Assembly: GCA_029688955.1 (NCBI GenBank)
Contig: JARUKZ010000015.1
Location: 37,381 to 101,380, forward strand
Reading direction: 5' to 3'
DNA length: 64,000 bases
DNA from: Chitinispirillales bacterium ANBcel5
GTDB lineage: Bacteria > Fibrobacterota > Chitinivibrionia > Chitinivibrionales > Chitinispirillaceae
Below the pieces are notes generated by a model. That model saw only the letters and a list, made by a program, of their open reading frames with translations, did not search any database and was not told the DNA's origin. Shown one piece after another: positions 28,687 through 39,212 of the stretch (position 1 is the stretch's first letter; each line of letters opens with the position of its first letter). The position numbers and the translations under genes were made by a program.

Positions 28687-30513
28687 TTAGAACGGCTGCC
28701 CAATATCGATATGAAATTCCCATGCGCTTTCTCCACTTCTCCGATCCAGTTTAAAACCGGCATCAAATCTCACCACCATTAGAGGTGTTTTCACTCTTAA
28801 ACCTGGCCCGGCAGCCCATCGTATCTTTCTAAAAAAATCCTCCGGTGTTTTTATGTCGCCTAAATTCCTCCACACATTTCCAGCATCAAGAAATAGAGCA
28901 CCTTCAAACCACCAGAACAGAGGAAATCTGAAATCAAGAATATTTGCTACTACATAAAAATTTCCTTTTAAGGGATCACCGTCTGATTGTACTGCCAAAT
29001 GGTTTTCTCTAAATCCACGAACAGTCCTTCTACCCCCAGCAAAAAACTGCTCCTGAACAGGAGCCTCCTCACTTCTTCCGTAAGGATTTATCCAGCCAGT
29101 TCTTAGGGCAGAAGAGAAGAAAAGGGTGGCGCGGTAATTTGAATAGAACCTTGTATCAAACCGAAATTTTAAAAACTGATTTGATTTTCTATCAAGCATG
29201 CCGGCAACTTCAGTTTCAAAAAGGGTGAAAATTCCATTTGTAGGTGAAAAAAGATCATTTCGTGTGTCATAATTTACACTTAACCCTAGCGAATGAGTCG
29301 GATTTCCGGGTATTTCCAAGGGTAATTTATCATCCTGGGGAGCCTCAATAGAACGAACGTTCTCCCACTTAGCCCACGTTCGAAGAGTTATATTATTATC
29401 CGTTTCATGACTTAGGCCCAATCTTAATCCATCGAATACCCCCACATATACATCGGGATCATTATACCTGTTGTAATACACACTGCCATCAAAAAAAAGC
29501 GGTAAACGGAAAAGCCAGGGGGTGGAATAGATCATTTCGCCTCTTTGAACCTTTTGTGACACCCTTCCACTTAAGGTTAGCTTATGCCCCAACCTGAACA
29601 AATTGCTATAGGAACTTCGAAGTGATGATCGAAACCCATCATCGGTACCATACCCAAAACCGGCCTGAATTCGAAAAAAATCAGCTTCATTCACTGCAAC
29701 ATTGATTTTGTAAGCTGAATCGGGAAGATAAAAACGTTGCTCGGTGGTGTCATTCAACACTGGTTCTATCGCCGCGTAGCTTAATAGCCCGGTTCTGTAC
29801 AATCTTCTCTCTGAGTTTCTAATTTTGCTTAATGTAAGCGTATCCCCTCTCTCAAATGAAAGCTCTCTTTTTAAAGCTCTACTACGAAGCTTTTCAACAC
29901 CATCCAATTCGATTTCACCTACCTCTATCAGTGGTCCCTCTTTTATTGTGAATTTCACTGCGGCTTTGTTATCTAACGTGTCGTATTCAATATCCGTCTC
30001 AACTAAAGTCTCCTGATATCCTCTCTGAGCCAATAACTCTCTTAGTTTTCTTCTATCCCTGATTAGATAGGAATTTTTGAGTGGTTTTTCTGATGCGCTA
30101 CTGAGTTTACCCAACACCGTAGAGTCAAGTACCTGTTTTTGAGTTATCAAGGTGACATCAGAAATGAGTGTCTGTGGTCCCTCTTCGATGGTTATCATGA
30201 TAGTTACCGTATTTCGTGAACTATCTCTATCCACTTCAGAATCAACCGATACACTAAGAAAGCCATTTCCCCTGTAAACTGCTTCTATTATATCTAAATC
30301 GGATCGTAATCTAAAATCTGTATAACGAATGCGATTAAAAGGCCACTGTGGCCTCATTTCCATGATGCTTAGCAATTCTCTTCTTAAGAACTCTCTATTC
30401 CCCTCAAAATTTACTCTGCGCACCCTCCATTGACCATGAGCAGTAAAAAACAAAACTAAAACGACCATTATGATTCTGTAATTAAATAAAAGATGTTCTT
30501 GCTTTTTAATCAT
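28687..30513 (-). CDS. tamA: Omp85-family outer-membrane protein, TamA-like
   Basis: A 608-residue protein with an N-terminal signal/anchor, about three POTRA domains (about 25-265, e.g. VRRVNFEGNREFLRRELLSIM and LIEVGEIELDGVEKLRSRALKREL) and a C-terminal 16-strand Omp85 barrel ending in phenylalanine, with the conserved FFAGGRRTVRGFRE segment (VRGF of the L6 loop). The partner directly upstream is a TamB homologue, so I assign TamA rather than BamA. It probably inserts or transports proteins or lipids across the outer membrane with TamB. Its AGGTG ribosome-binding site overlaps the tamB stop, indicating translational coupling. Confidence 0.87.
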   Translation of the reverse strand: MIKKQEHLLFNYRIIMVVLVLFFTAHGQWRVRRVNFEGNREFLRRELLSIMEMRPQWPFNRIRYTDFRLRSDLDIIEAVYRGNGFLSVSVDSEVDRDSSRNTVTIMITIEEGPQTLISDVTLITQKQVLDSTVLGKLSSASEKPLKNSYLIRDRRKLRELLAQRGYQETLVETDIEYDTLDNKAAVKFTIKEGPLIEVGEIELDGVEKLRSRALKRELSFERGDTLTLSKIRNSERRLYRTGLLSYAAIEPVLNDTTEQRFYLPDSAYKINVAVNEADFFRIQAGFGYGTDDGFRSSLRSSYSNLFRLGHKLTLSGRVSQKVQRGEMIYSTPWLFRLPLFFDGSVYYNRYNDPDVYVGVFDGLRLGLSHETDNNITLRTWAKWENVRSIEAPQDDKLPLEIPGNPTHSLGLSVNYDTRNDLFSPTNGIFTLFETEVAGMLDRKSNQFLKFRFDTRFYSNYRATLFFSSALRTGWINPYGRSEEAPVQEQFFAGGRRTVRGFRENHLAVQSDGDPLKGNFYVVANILDFRFPLFWWFEGALFLDAGNVWRNLGDIKTPEDFFRKIRWAAGPGLRVKTPLMVVRFDAGFKLDRRSGESAWEFHIDIGQPF

Positions 30514-30519
30514 AGAAAT

Positions 30520-33500
30520 TCACCTGCTGAACCTGAATATAAGATCAAGTCCGCTGTTACCTTCACTGGTGGCCTGCCCTTCCAGATACAGATTTGGTGT
30601 TAATCTGTAGTGAGCAGTCGTTTTGTTATCTCTTAAGTTTTCTACCATCGTCTCATAAGTGACAATAAGGCGAGACGAAAGACGTTTTGTAATACTAACG
30701 CGCGCACTCTGATCTCCATTGCCTCCAAATATGTCCCCCGTTATATCGATTCTATCCAAACCCAAAAGCTGTTCGAGCTTTCTTGCACCAAAACCCGCAA
30801 CCTGCTGAGTCGCAAAGCTTCTAAGACGCTCGCCTAAGTCCGAACCAACAGAACCAAATGTTTGTCCCAGAGTAAGAACACTTATGATATCAAGCTCATT
30901 AAGTTCAGGCTCCGAACTAAAACGAAACACCGGACTCTCAAGTGTTCCTGTAAGAGTCATTGTAATTAAATACGGATCCCCACCGGGACTGTTAGGTGAT
31001 ACCGCGATTACATCAGCTTCAGCCCTAAGATTAAGGTTAGGATTCAATTCAAATGGATCTGGGTTGTAAATAGTACCTTCGGTGATATCAAATCTTCGGT
31101 CCAGATACAATACATAACCATTTGTGACTGTCAGTTCTCCTGAAACAGCAGGTTCCGCAACAGTTCCTCCAACAGAAACACGCCCATCAATATCTATATT
31201 TCCAAGGTTCATATCGATCTGAAGATTATTAGCAAGATCAATATCTACCCTTAAAATCACCTTTTCTAAAAATGGATCAGGGTCACGCTGTAAACTCTGC
31301 CCAATCTGGATTTGCTCCACCACATCACTGATACGGACATCACGCATGTAACGAGTCTGACCCAAACTTAAACGACCACCTACAACATAATTTCCATTGC
31401 GGCTATTGATATTCATATTCGCAGATTCTATCCCCAGCTGAACTACATCAGGAAGATCCAAATTGAGATTAGTCCCTCTTAGATTGAGATCAACACTACT
31501 TACTCCACCAAGGTTCCAGGAGATGTCTCCCCTACCCCGCACCCTGCCATCTCCCCATCGAGCCCTTAACCTTTCGAGCTGTACCAAATCACCATTCAGA
31601 GCAATCCTGGCATTAACCGACCCTATGGAAGGGTGAATGTCAGGAATTGAAAACTCTCCGTTCTCTACTATCACATCACCGTTGAGAAGTGGTCTTCGAC
31701 CTTCTGTAACAAAAGTTCCATTCGCATTCACAACACCCTGCTTTAAATCGTAATCAGGAAGCAATGATGAAAGGAAGCTAATGGGAAACTGATCAACTCT
31801 AAAGTCTCCACTGATACCGTCAGAAGTCAGAGGAGAATCAAATGTGCTAAAAGGTATCTTGACCCTGATATCAATATGGCCATCCTCAACAATTGAAATA
31901 CTTGCAGAATCGACATGTACTGTTTCATGATCTGTTATACCTCTTAGTAGTATCCCTTCTGCCTGTCCCCAGGGTGTAACAAGCGAACCAGCGTTCAGAT
32001 CAAAAGAAAGCAAAGGTTTATGGATAGTGCCACCCAGTTTTGCCGCTACGTTTATTTCCGATGCGTGAATATTTTCAGGCAAATACTTCAACTCTCCACC
32101 GGAGACAAAAATATCTCCCGCCAGGTTCCAGCTTTTATCGATAAATTGTGCATCCAAAGAAAAATTTGTAGGACCATATACCTGAAAATCATCACCAAAC
32201 AGTAATTCAAAAGCGGACATATCTAAAGAATCACCTTTTGCAACAATCCACGCATTTCGTTCTTCTGATTCATCTACTTTCCAACCACTGCCCGGCTTCA
32301 AAGGGATCTCACCTGATACATTCATTTCCATAGCGGGGAAAAAACTAATCCATGAATCAACAGTAAGTAAGGAATCATGCAGTTCAGCACGTAATTCTGC
32401 GTCAACCAACCTGTTACCATCATACACCAATTCAGAAGCTTTAACACCTAAAACCATTGAAGGGTTCTCCATAACACCTTCTATCTTACCTTCTGAGTGA
32501 ATTATTGCAGATAGATCCAAATCAACCGGCAACCAGGGACGTAAAAGCTCCATATCAATTTCAGAAACGGAATAATTTATATACAATGAATCGTTTGGTA
32601 CACTTAAATTTAAGGAGATTTCACCTTTATTCCCATACTCACCAGATTTACTCCCTGTAACCACAGCATCGATTGAGCTCATTAGGTAGGGGTGTAAAAA
32701 AACTTTACCCTTGCCCGATACAGTAACACCATTATCCTGCATCAGCAGGTTATGTAAAAAGAGGGTATCGGTTCCTTTAGCTGTAACCTGGGCTTCTAAA
32801 CTTTGGATTGCATAGTCTCCGAAAAAGAAATCTTTAGCGTTGATAAACATGTTCATATCCGGATCATACAGTTCACCCTGAACAGATCCTTTTACCTGAA
32901 CAGTTCCACCTATATCGTGTTCGATCCGTAAAAAAGGTAGCAGTGAATCAATAGAAATATCACCACTTATTGAAGCATTACCAATATAGACACTGTTTAT
33001 ATCAAAACCGTTTGCACTTAAAGATGCGCTAACACTTTCAAGATTAGAGCTACGCCAACTTATATCATCACCTTTAATAAAAGCATCTATCTCAGGATTC
33101 AACAACGTTCCGTTTAGCGAAATTCTAGAAAAAACATTACCATAAACAGCTTCATTAATCAGATATTTGGATAAAAGTGATGGTTGATTTAAGTCGGCAG
33201 TGAACAAACCCTTTACAACCAGACTATCGGAATCCAGCAAAGACCCTATCCCCCGTAAAACATTTTCTCCCCAGTTAGTTTTTAACTGCCATCGTTTACC
33301 GTTTAGATTAGCAGATACTTTTAAAGGGTGTTTATCCAAAAACCCACTGTCTACAGTAGCCTCAAGCTCAATTATTTCTGGAAACGATTCTATTCCACTC
33401 CCCTGGATATCAAAATTAAGCTGAGCAGTTTCATCCAAAAACTCATTGGTAATGTTCCACTTATTTAACAGCTTATTTACATTTACCCGGTCCGCGAGAC

Positions 33501-34599
33501 CAGTTAACCAGTATTTTCCAAAATCAGGCTTACTCATCAATGATTTTAACTCTAAACCACCGTTAATAGTGATTAAGCCAATTTTGGATTTTGAACGCAC
33601 AGTACCTTTAAGCTTCTCATCCAAACCATAGACTGCTCTTACCAAGAGTGAATCGAGAGTGTAAGACTCATAGGTTAACTCATGAGCCTCAAGCCTTGCA
33701 TTTAATACCGGATTATCAAAAGACCCCACCCAGGATGCTTCACCCTGAACATAGCCGGTATCAGCAAGTTCCGGAAGTGTGCTGAAAAGAACAGGTAGTG
33801 GTTTAAGAGTACTTGCAAATTCCGCATACAGATCCCAGTCCTCCTCTGTGGAATAGGTAATTTTACCGTTACCTCTGACGTTTGAACCTGAACCTGAGAT
33901 CTGTAATGACTCTACGTCGATATAGTTAAAGGTAAGTAATGCGGCGCAGTCGATCCGATCGATTGTGCCGCTCCACCAGGGGCTTAAAAACCGAGCTGAT
34001 GGAACGTTTAGATTCACCGAAAAAGAGTCGACCTGATGAAATTCCACCATAGCCTCCGCATCACGAATCTCAGCTAACATCTCTAAAGAACTGTCCCGAT
34101 ACACAGCATTGAGATTAACTATCCTGCCTGTGCCAAGAATAAATTTCCAGTCACTCTTCGAGGTATCGGGCTCTGAGGGGTGCTTTGTTTCAGTTTGGAG
34201 CGGCAAAAACGGCAACACTATCCCCTCATTGTTCATTAAAACGTTAGCACTAATGTCCCTAACCTCAAAAGACCTTACCCTTACAGTTTTCCGTAGAAGA
34301 GCTGCAAGGGAATACCGTACCGATATTTTTCCCACGGTTATTGAGTCACTAAAATCCTTACCATGTGCCCTGACTCCATGAAGCTCCACCCTACTTAAAA
34401 GATCGGTTTCGATTCTTTCTATGGAAATTTCACCTTTGAAATAACCATTGAGCTGATCCTCAGAAACACGAAGTACATGCTGTTGAACAGGTGGTAAAAG
34501 CAGCAAAAAGTAACCAACAACACTTACAAATAGTAACAGCCCTAAAAACAGGCCAGTGATTAAAGTACTCCAGAATAATAACCTTCTGCCTTTAATCAC
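30520..34599 (-). CDS. tamB: TamB-family (AsmA-like) inner-membrane/periplasmic protein
   Basis: A 1359-residue protein with one N-terminal helix (LLFWSTLITGLFLGLLLFVSVVGYFLLLL), then a very long beta-rich periplasmic part. The C-terminal TamB/DUF490 domain is at about 1050-1359, with ILRVDIDLANNLQIDMNLGNIDIDGRVSVGG and DIISVLTLGQTFGS near the end. The length matches TamB (about 1250-1400). Bacterial TamB bridges inner and outer membranes with TamA and is thought to move phospholipids. It starts with GTG preceded by AAGGGA. The pair is cotranscribed, tamB first, the reverse of the usual tamA-tamB order. Confidence 0.9.
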   Translation of the reverse strand: MIKGRRLLFWSTLITGLFLGLLLFVSVVGYFLLLLPPVQQHVLRVSEDQLNGYFKGEISIERIETDLLSRVELHGVRAHGKDFSDSITVGKISVRYSLAALLRKTVRVRSFEVRDISANVLMNNEGIVLPFLPLQTETKHPSEPDTSKSDWKFILGTGRIVNLNAVYRDSSLEMLAEIRDAEAMVEFHQVDSFSVNLNVPSARFLSPWWSGTIDRIDCAALLTFNYIDVESLQISGSGSNVRGNGKITYSTEEDWDLYAEFASTLKPLPVLFSTLPELADTGYVQGEASWVGSFDNPVLNARLEAHELTYESYTLDSLLVRAVYGLDEKLKGTVRSKSKIGLITINGGLELKSLMSKPDFGKYWLTGLADRVNVNKLLNKWNITNEFLDETAQLNFDIQGSGIESFPEIIELEATVDSGFLDKHPLKVSANLNGKRWQLKTNWGENVLRGIGSLLDSDSLVVKGLFTADLNQPSLLSKYLINEAVYGNVFSRISLNGTLLNPEIDAFIKGDDISWRSSNLESVSASLSANGFDINSVYIGNASISGDISIDSLLPFLRIEHDIGGTVQVKGSVQGELYDPDMNMFINAKDFFFGDYAIQSLEAQVTAKGTDTLFLHNLLMQDNGVTVSGKGKVFLHPYLMSSIDAVVTGSKSGEYGNKGEISLNLSVPNDSLYINYSVSEIDMELLRPWLPVDLDLSAIIHSEGKIEGVMENPSMVLGVKASELVYDGNRLVDAELRAELHDSLLTVDSWISFFPAMEMNVSGEIPLKPGSGWKVDESEERNAWIVAKGDSLDMSAFELLFGDDFQVYGPTNFSLDAQFIDKSWNLAGDIFVSGGELKYLPENIHASEINVAAKLGGTIHKPLLSFDLNAGSLVTPWGQAEGILLRGITDHETVHVDSASISIVEDGHIDIRVKIPFSTFDSPLTSDGISGDFRVDQFPISFLSSLLPDYDLKQGVVNANGTFVTEGRRPLLNGDVIVENGEFSIPDIHPSIGSVNARIALNGDLVQLERLRARWGDGRVRGRGDISWNLGGVSSVDLNLRGTNLNLDLPDVVQLGIESANMNINSRNGNYVVGGRLSLGQTRYMRDVRISDVVEQIQIGQSLQRDPDPFLEKVILRVDIDLANNLQIDMNLGNIDIDGRVSVGGTVAEPAVSGELTVTNGYVLYLDRRFDITEGTIYNPDPFELNPNLNLRAEADVIAVSPNSPGGDPYLITMTLTGTLESPVFRFSSEPELNELDIISVLTLGQTFGSVGSDLGERLRSFATQQVAGFGARKLEQLLGLDRIDITGDIFGGNGDQSARVSITKRLSSRLIVTYETMVENLRDNKTTAHYRLTPNLYLEGQATSEGNSGLDLIFRFSR

Positions 34600-34812
34600 T
34601 GAAGTCCCTTTTTAAGTGGTTTAGTCTTTTTCCATTAACCATCTTTTTACTACTCATTAAGTTTTCCTGTACCCTGTTGCAACGTAAGAACCCAAAACAG
34701 ATACGACTACTTTAATCTTTTCTCCAACTTTTTTTGTAACTAACCTTTTCTAAATGATTTATCTTAATACTGAATTAATGAAAAACCGATAACTCTATTA
34801 TGTGCAATACTT

Positions 34813-36462
34813 ATGATTTTTAACGATATAACAGATATAGTACCTCTTCTGCTGTATTCAGAAATCCATTTTCGCTTTTTTAAAGGGTTCCCAAGCCTGC
34901 TGTTTAAAAAAGAACCAGAAATTATTTTTGATATGCCACGACGCATAATGCACGGTAGATCGTTGCCTTTGGTTCTTATTCTAAACGATTGTGATCAATA
35001 CCCAATAAAAATTTCACAAGTTTCGGTACGTGTGTGGTGGCACAACACCCCCCCTACAGTTTATTCTTTTTCGGATTCTCAACTTAAGCAGTACACCTAT
35101 AAACATTCACTTAACAATTATAGCAAAATCTGGTACATATTATTAGAAGTTGATTTCCCTCCTGATACGGAAATTCACCTCACCGCTTCTCTTGAATTTA
35201 AAGAGGGAAATGGTAAGAAAGGTTCTTGTGTCAATAAGATTATTTACAATGATAATCTGCCAACATCTTCAAAGAAACCCTTTCGTTGTTATATAGCGAG
35301 CTCAAGCTACCCCGGACAGAAGTTTTGCAGCTACGGAGACCTTCACAGTCACAGCCTCTACTCCAGGAGTCACGTTGAGTTCGGTCCTCCAATTGGTATC
35401 CTCGATAAAGTTGCTGCTGCAAGCGGACTGGACTTTTTGGCTATCACAGACCACTCCTATGATCTTGCCTGCAATAAGGACAACTATTTAAAGCAGGATC
35501 CATCACTTAGCCTCTGGAAACTATACCAGGAAGAAATACAGTCACACACCTTTTCTACCATTATAGTACCGGGTGAAGAGATCTCTTGCCTCAACTCGCA
35601 AAACAAAGTAGTTCATCTTTGTGCTCTAAATGTAAAAGAATACATCCCGGGAACTCTGGATGGTGCACGAGCAAACACCATTTTCAAAAAGCAGTTAACA
35701 GTCGATGAAGCCGTAGGTCAGGTTCAATCACAGGGAGGAATCGCTTTTGCCGCGCACCCCGGAGCGCGTAGTGGTCTATTACAACGATTGCTTTTAAAAC
35801 GCGGCGATTGGAGCAGCAATGATCTTGCGAAAACCCAGGGTATCCAGGCTGCAAACGGCAGCTTCAAAAAATCGTGGAATCGTGGTAAATCACTCTGGGT
35901 TAAGTTATTACAGGAAGGTATGAGAATACCCATTTTGGCCGGCAATGATGCTCATGGTGACTTTAACCGCTATCGGGCTATAGAAAAACCATTTATATCG
36001 GTGCATGAAGACTTCGAACGTTATTTAGGTTTTGTGCGCACCGGCATTTACGACAAATGCTCAAACTTAAAACAGCTACTATCAGCCATAAAAAAGGGTA
36101 AAACATTTGTAACCAACGGTCCCTTTGTCTGCCTAAGTTCCACTGCGTCAGAAAAAGACAGTGTCATTTCAACCAGCCCGCTAAAAAAGGTGCCACCGAA
36201 GCTTCACATTGTAGCATCAAGTACTAAAGAATTTGGCATGATTAAACAGGTAAAAGTTCTAAGCGGTCAAACCGGTAGTCCCAATGAAACTACCGTTTTT
36301 TTCAGGGACTATAAGCATGATTGCTACATGGCAAGGGAACATTTTTCTACTTCAGACCTCCCACTGAATTGCTACTTAAGAGTTGAAGTGAAAGGTGCTA
36401 CCCATAATGGACACCCTGTCGCGGCTTTTACCAGCGCCTGTTTTATCCAAAAGTGTCCCTGA
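34813..36462 (+). CDS. PHP-domain metal-dependent phosphoesterase-like protein (CehA/McbA type)
   Basis: A 549-residue protein with a PHP domain starting near residue 174 (GDLHSHSLYSR; D176, H178, H180). Further metal-site motifs are AITDHSYD, VPGEEISC, IAFAAHPG and GNDAHGDFNR, so the trinuclear site looks intact. About 170 unrecognised beta-rich residues precede it and a beta-rich domain follows. No signal peptide is obvious. The substrate is unknown; relatives hydrolyse phosphoesters or, as CehA/McbA, carbamates. No good ribosome-binding site fits the ATG at 34813, and a later start (for example M41) cannot be excluded. It converges on flgI with a 23-bp gap. Confidence 0.82.
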   Translation: MIFNDITDIVPLLLYSEIHFRFFKGFPSLLFKKEPEIIFDMPRRIMHGRSLPLVLILNDCDQYPIKISQVSVRVWWHNTPPTVYSFSDSQLKQYTYKHSLNNYSKIWYILLEVDFPPDTEIHLTASLEFKEGNGKKGSCVNKIIYNDNLPTSSKKPFRCYIASSSYPGQKFCSYGDLHSHSLYSRSHVEFGPPIGILDKVAAASGLDFLAITDHSYDLACNKDNYLKQDPSLSLWKLYQEEIQSHTFSTIIVPGEEISCLNSQNKVVHLCALNVKEYIPGTLDGARANTIFKKQLTVDEAVGQVQSQGGIAFAAHPGARSGLLQRLLLKRGDWSSNDLAKTQGIQAANGSFKKSWNRGKSLWVKLLQEGMRIPILAGNDAHGDFNRYRAIEKPFISVHEDFERYLGFVRTGIYDKCSNLKQLLSAIKKGKTFVTNGPFVCLSSTASEKDSVISTSPLKKVPPKLHIVASSTKEFGMIKQVKVLSGQTGSPNETTVFFRDYKHDCYMAREHFSTSDLPLNCYLRVEVKGATHNGHPVAAFTSACFIQKCP

Positions 36463-36485
36463 ATGTTACGGTATGGTCATGTCCC

Positions 36486-37601
36486 CTATAATATCACCAG
36501 TTGTCCGTGTAGCGCACCAGCCTCTTTTATGGCCTGAAGTATTGCAATAACATCCCGTGGAGTAACACCAAGGGAATTTAAAGCTTGCGCCAGATCTGAA
36601 ACCGTAGTGGTACCGTCCAGAACAACCATTTCTGCATCAGCTTCATCAACCATTATCGCGGGATCCGGAACCACCTCTGTTCTTCCAAGTGTTAGTGGAT
36701 AAGGCTGCACTACTTCGGGAATATTAACCACCTCTACCTTAACACCACCGTGGGTAACTGCGATTTCTGCTATACGCACATTTCCGCCGGCTACTATAGT
36801 ACCTGTCCGTTCGTTAATAACCACTCTGGCAGTCGAGGACGCTTCAAACGTCATATTTTCTACGGTAGAAAGAAATTCGATTATATTTAGTTGATCACCA
36901 ACCAGTTCTTCAATGTGAGCAAAATCCAAACTCACTGTAGCAGCATCAACCGGACTTGCAATCCCATCGATTCCATATTGTTCATTTATAGATCTGGCCA
37001 TCGAAACAGCAGAGGTAAAATCGGGTGAGTGAAGCGAAAGCGAAAGTTCTTTTTCGTTTATAGTATTGAAAGCGACCTCATTTTGTATTATCGCACCATC
37101 AGGGATTCTTCCCACAAGCACATGGTTTCTTTTTATATGACTAATGCCTCTGTTTCTAACATCGTAACCCCCTGTGGCCAAAGCCCCCTGCGCGGAGGCA
37201 TATATTTGACCATCCGGTCCCTGCAATGGAGTCATAATCAGTGTTCCACCCTCTAAACTGCTCGCATCTCCTATTGAAGAAACCGTTACATCAATCCTTG
37301 TACCCTGCCTTCTAAAGGGGGTCAGATGACCGGTAACCATAACCGCTGCCACATTTCTCACCCGTATGTGACGCTCCGGAAGCTCTATACCCATATTTTT
37401 GAGCATATTAGTGATTGTTTGCTCAGTAAAAACGGTTTGATTTCTATCCCCGGTGCCACCCAGTCCCACTACCAATCCATAGCCAAAAAGCTGCACATCC
37501 TGTAATCCGGTAACCGAAGCAACATCCTTGATTCTCACCTCCTGTTGGGCATAGGACATAACAACACAAAACAGAATGACTAAGGCGGCCTTAAGCTTCA
37601 T
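36486..37601 (-). CDS. flgI: Flagellar P-ring protein
   Basis: FlgI forms the periplasmic P ring around the flagellar rod. The 371-residue protein has a cleavable signal peptide (MKLKAALVILFCVVMSYAQ) and the conserved VRIKDVASVTGLQDVQLFGYGLVVGLGGTGD block, with the usual NSLGVTPRDVIAILQAIKEAGALHGQLVIL C-terminus. I use the ATG at 37601, preceded by GGGAGG; the frame extends to 37637 but would overlap flgH and spoil the signal peptide. It is last in the flgF-flgG-flgA-flgH-flgI operon. Confidence 0.96.
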   Translation of the reverse strand: MKLKAALVILFCVVMSYAQQEVRIKDVASVTGLQDVQLFGYGLVVGLGGTGDRNQTVFTEQTITNMLKNMGIELPERHIRVRNVAAVMVTGHLTPFRRQGTRIDVTVSSIGDASSLEGGTLIMTPLQGPDGQIYASAQGALATGGYDVRNRGISHIKRNHVLVGRIPDGAIIQNEVAFNTINEKELSLSLHSPDFTSAVSMARSINEQYGIDGIASPVDAATVSLDFAHIEELVGDQLNIIEFLSTVENMTFEASSTARVVINERTGTIVAGGNVRIAEIAVTHGGVKVEVVNIPEVVQPYPLTLGRTEVVPDPAIMVDEADAEMVVLDGTTTVSDLAQALNSLGVTPRDVIAILQAIKEAGALHGQLVIL

Positions 37602-37624
37602 AAATTTTTTTCCTCCCGAAAAAA

Positions 37625-38194
37625 TCAAAACAGCCAATTGATAAACCGTGTAAACAACCCGGGACGCTGAGCAGTATTAGCTGTCCCTGTTCCTGAATAG
37701 GTAATCTGGGCATCGGCAATACTTGAAGAGTAAACGATATTATTTTTCTGAATATCCTGTGGTCTGACAATCCCGGTAATCTTTATTATCTCTGTTTCCT
37801 GATTGATTTCGACCACTTTACTTCCCTCAATTACTAAATTCCCATTGTCCATAACATTGATAATTCTGGCAGAAACCGTAGCTACCAGATTCCCCTGGCG
37901 GCTTGTTCCACCTCTGCCATCGTAGTTAGACTTTTTCCCTCCGCTTGCTCCCAGTGATGGCAGAAAATCTAAAGCACCAGTGCCACCACGCCCTTCCACA
38001 CCAAAACTGTTTTCCTTATTCGTGTTAGTTCTGCTTTCACTACCGGCTTTTGCCGATTCAACGATCATAACGGTTAAAATGTCATCAACACCCATCGCCC
38101 GGTGATCTGAAAAAAGACTATGGATCGGCATGGAAGAAAAAGCTGGACCAACTGATAGTATAATAGTAAACAACGCGGCTAATAGTTTAGTCAT
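37625..38194 (-). CDS. flgH: Flagellar L-ring protein lacking a lipobox
   Basis: FlgH forms the L ring in the outer membrane. The 189-residue protein shows the family blocks MGVDDILTVMIVESAKAGSES, LVATVSARIINVMDNGNLVIEGSK, INQETEIIKITGIVRPQDI and the C-terminal PGLFTRFINWLF. Most FlgH proteins are lipoproteins, but this one has no cysteine anywhere. Its signal peptide ends GPAFSS and looks like a signal peptidase I substrate. It overlaps the flgA stop by four bases, so translation is coupled. Confidence 0.93.
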   Translation of the reverse strand: MTKLLAALFTIILSVGPAFSSMPIHSLFSDHRAMGVDDILTVMIVESAKAGSESRTNTNKENSFGVEGRGGTGALDFLPSLGASGGKKSNYDGRGGTSRQGNLVATVSARIINVMDNGNLVIEGSKVVEINQETEIIKITGIVRPQDIQKNNIVYSSSIADAQITYSGTGTANTAQRPGLFTRFINWLF

Positions 38195-39207
38195 ATGTTT
38201 TCTCCGTTCTGAAACACTGTCACAACCCCTCTCCCTGTTACCTCTGCCCGCAATACTCTCTTAGTATTTTGGTTTTGTACCCATATTCTCTCTCCTGCCC
38301 TTCCCTCTTCACGAGCTATTCCCAATACAGATACTCTAACTCTGCTATTGGTAAATGTTATCTGAACCTGATCACCACGCATTATAAGCGGAGCAGCACG
38401 AACAATTCTGTCATGTATAATTGTTCCCTCGTTTATTGTCCGCACGGCCTGTTTACCCTCAAGCTGCGAAAATCTGCGCAGTGGCGTATGTGCAAACGTT
38501 GTAATATCCAGAGTATCAACAGTGAAACATTCAGTACTAATTCGTTCACCTCTGGTTATAGGCTCTTTAGCAATCAAAACAGGAGAAATAACCCGTATAA
38601 AACATGATACCGGAATTCTATAAGTACGTGATCCCTGTGTAATCATCATGATTATATTGGTATTGCCTTTTGCGTGTGGAGAGTTAAGGCCGGTAAATTC
38701 AATTTCATACTCTTCATTGTACGCTTTCCAGGAACTTAAAGGGTTGTTGATTGTAACACTCCACTCCCCCTTGTTCCATGCGATATTTGAGGCAATATAG
38801 GAATGAATATGCTCCATAAACTCCTCTACCTTCATCTCACGGTAATCGGTGCTTATCTCTACCCTCTTATGCCCCGAAGTTACAAAGCGCGCATCCTCAA
38901 AGATAGACTGAAGGTAAAAGGTAATTATGTCTTCAGAACTTAAAAACCTTTTATATCCCGGTGGAGCAGCTTCCCCAACCTTTATTTTTTCTATCTCCCG
39001 AACCAAAGCGCTATCTTCAGACCTAACCTCAGCAATATCACTGAGAAGGATATGGGTTTGATCTACGGTTGCAGAATCGTAAAAATTCAACTCAACTTCC
39101 GCAAGCGAAGCAAAGGAGTGCCCTATAAATATCGTGGTAATAAGAGTTACGATTTTTTTTGTTGGCACTCTTCCCAGTGTGCTCAATGATTTTACTTTCC
39201 TAAACAT
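38191..39207 (-). CDS. flgA: Flagellar P-ring assembly chaperone
   Basis: FlgA is the periplasmic chaperone for FlgI assembly. This 338-residue version is longer than typical (about 220) through an extended N-terminal region. A hydrophobic segment (IVTLITTIFIGHSFASLAEV) probably acts as signal peptide. The SAF/FlgA C-terminal domain is visible in PVLIAKEPITRGERISTECFTVDTLD, EGKQAVRTINEGTIIHDRIV and RGDQVQITFTNSRVRVSVLGIAREEGRAGERIWVQNQNTKRVLRAEVTG. It lies five bases from flgG and overlaps flgH by four. Confidence 0.92.
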   Translation of the reverse strand: MFRKVKSLSTLGRVPTKKIVTLITTIFIGHSFASLAEVELNFYDSATVDQTHILLSDIAEVRSEDSALVREIEKIKVGEAAPPGYKRFLSSEDIITFYLQSIFEDARFVTSGHKRVEISTDYREMKVEEFMEHIHSYIASNIAWNKGEWSVTINNPLSSWKAYNEEYEIEFTGLNSPHAKGNTNIIMMITQGSRTYRIPVSCFIRVISPVLIAKEPITRGERISTECFTVDTLDITTFAHTPLRRFSQLEGKQAVRTINEGTIIHDRIVRAAPLIMRGDQVQITFTNSRVRVSVLGIAREEGRAGERIWVQNQNTKRVLRAEVTGRGVVTVFQNGENI

Positions 39208-39212
39208 CTTAC

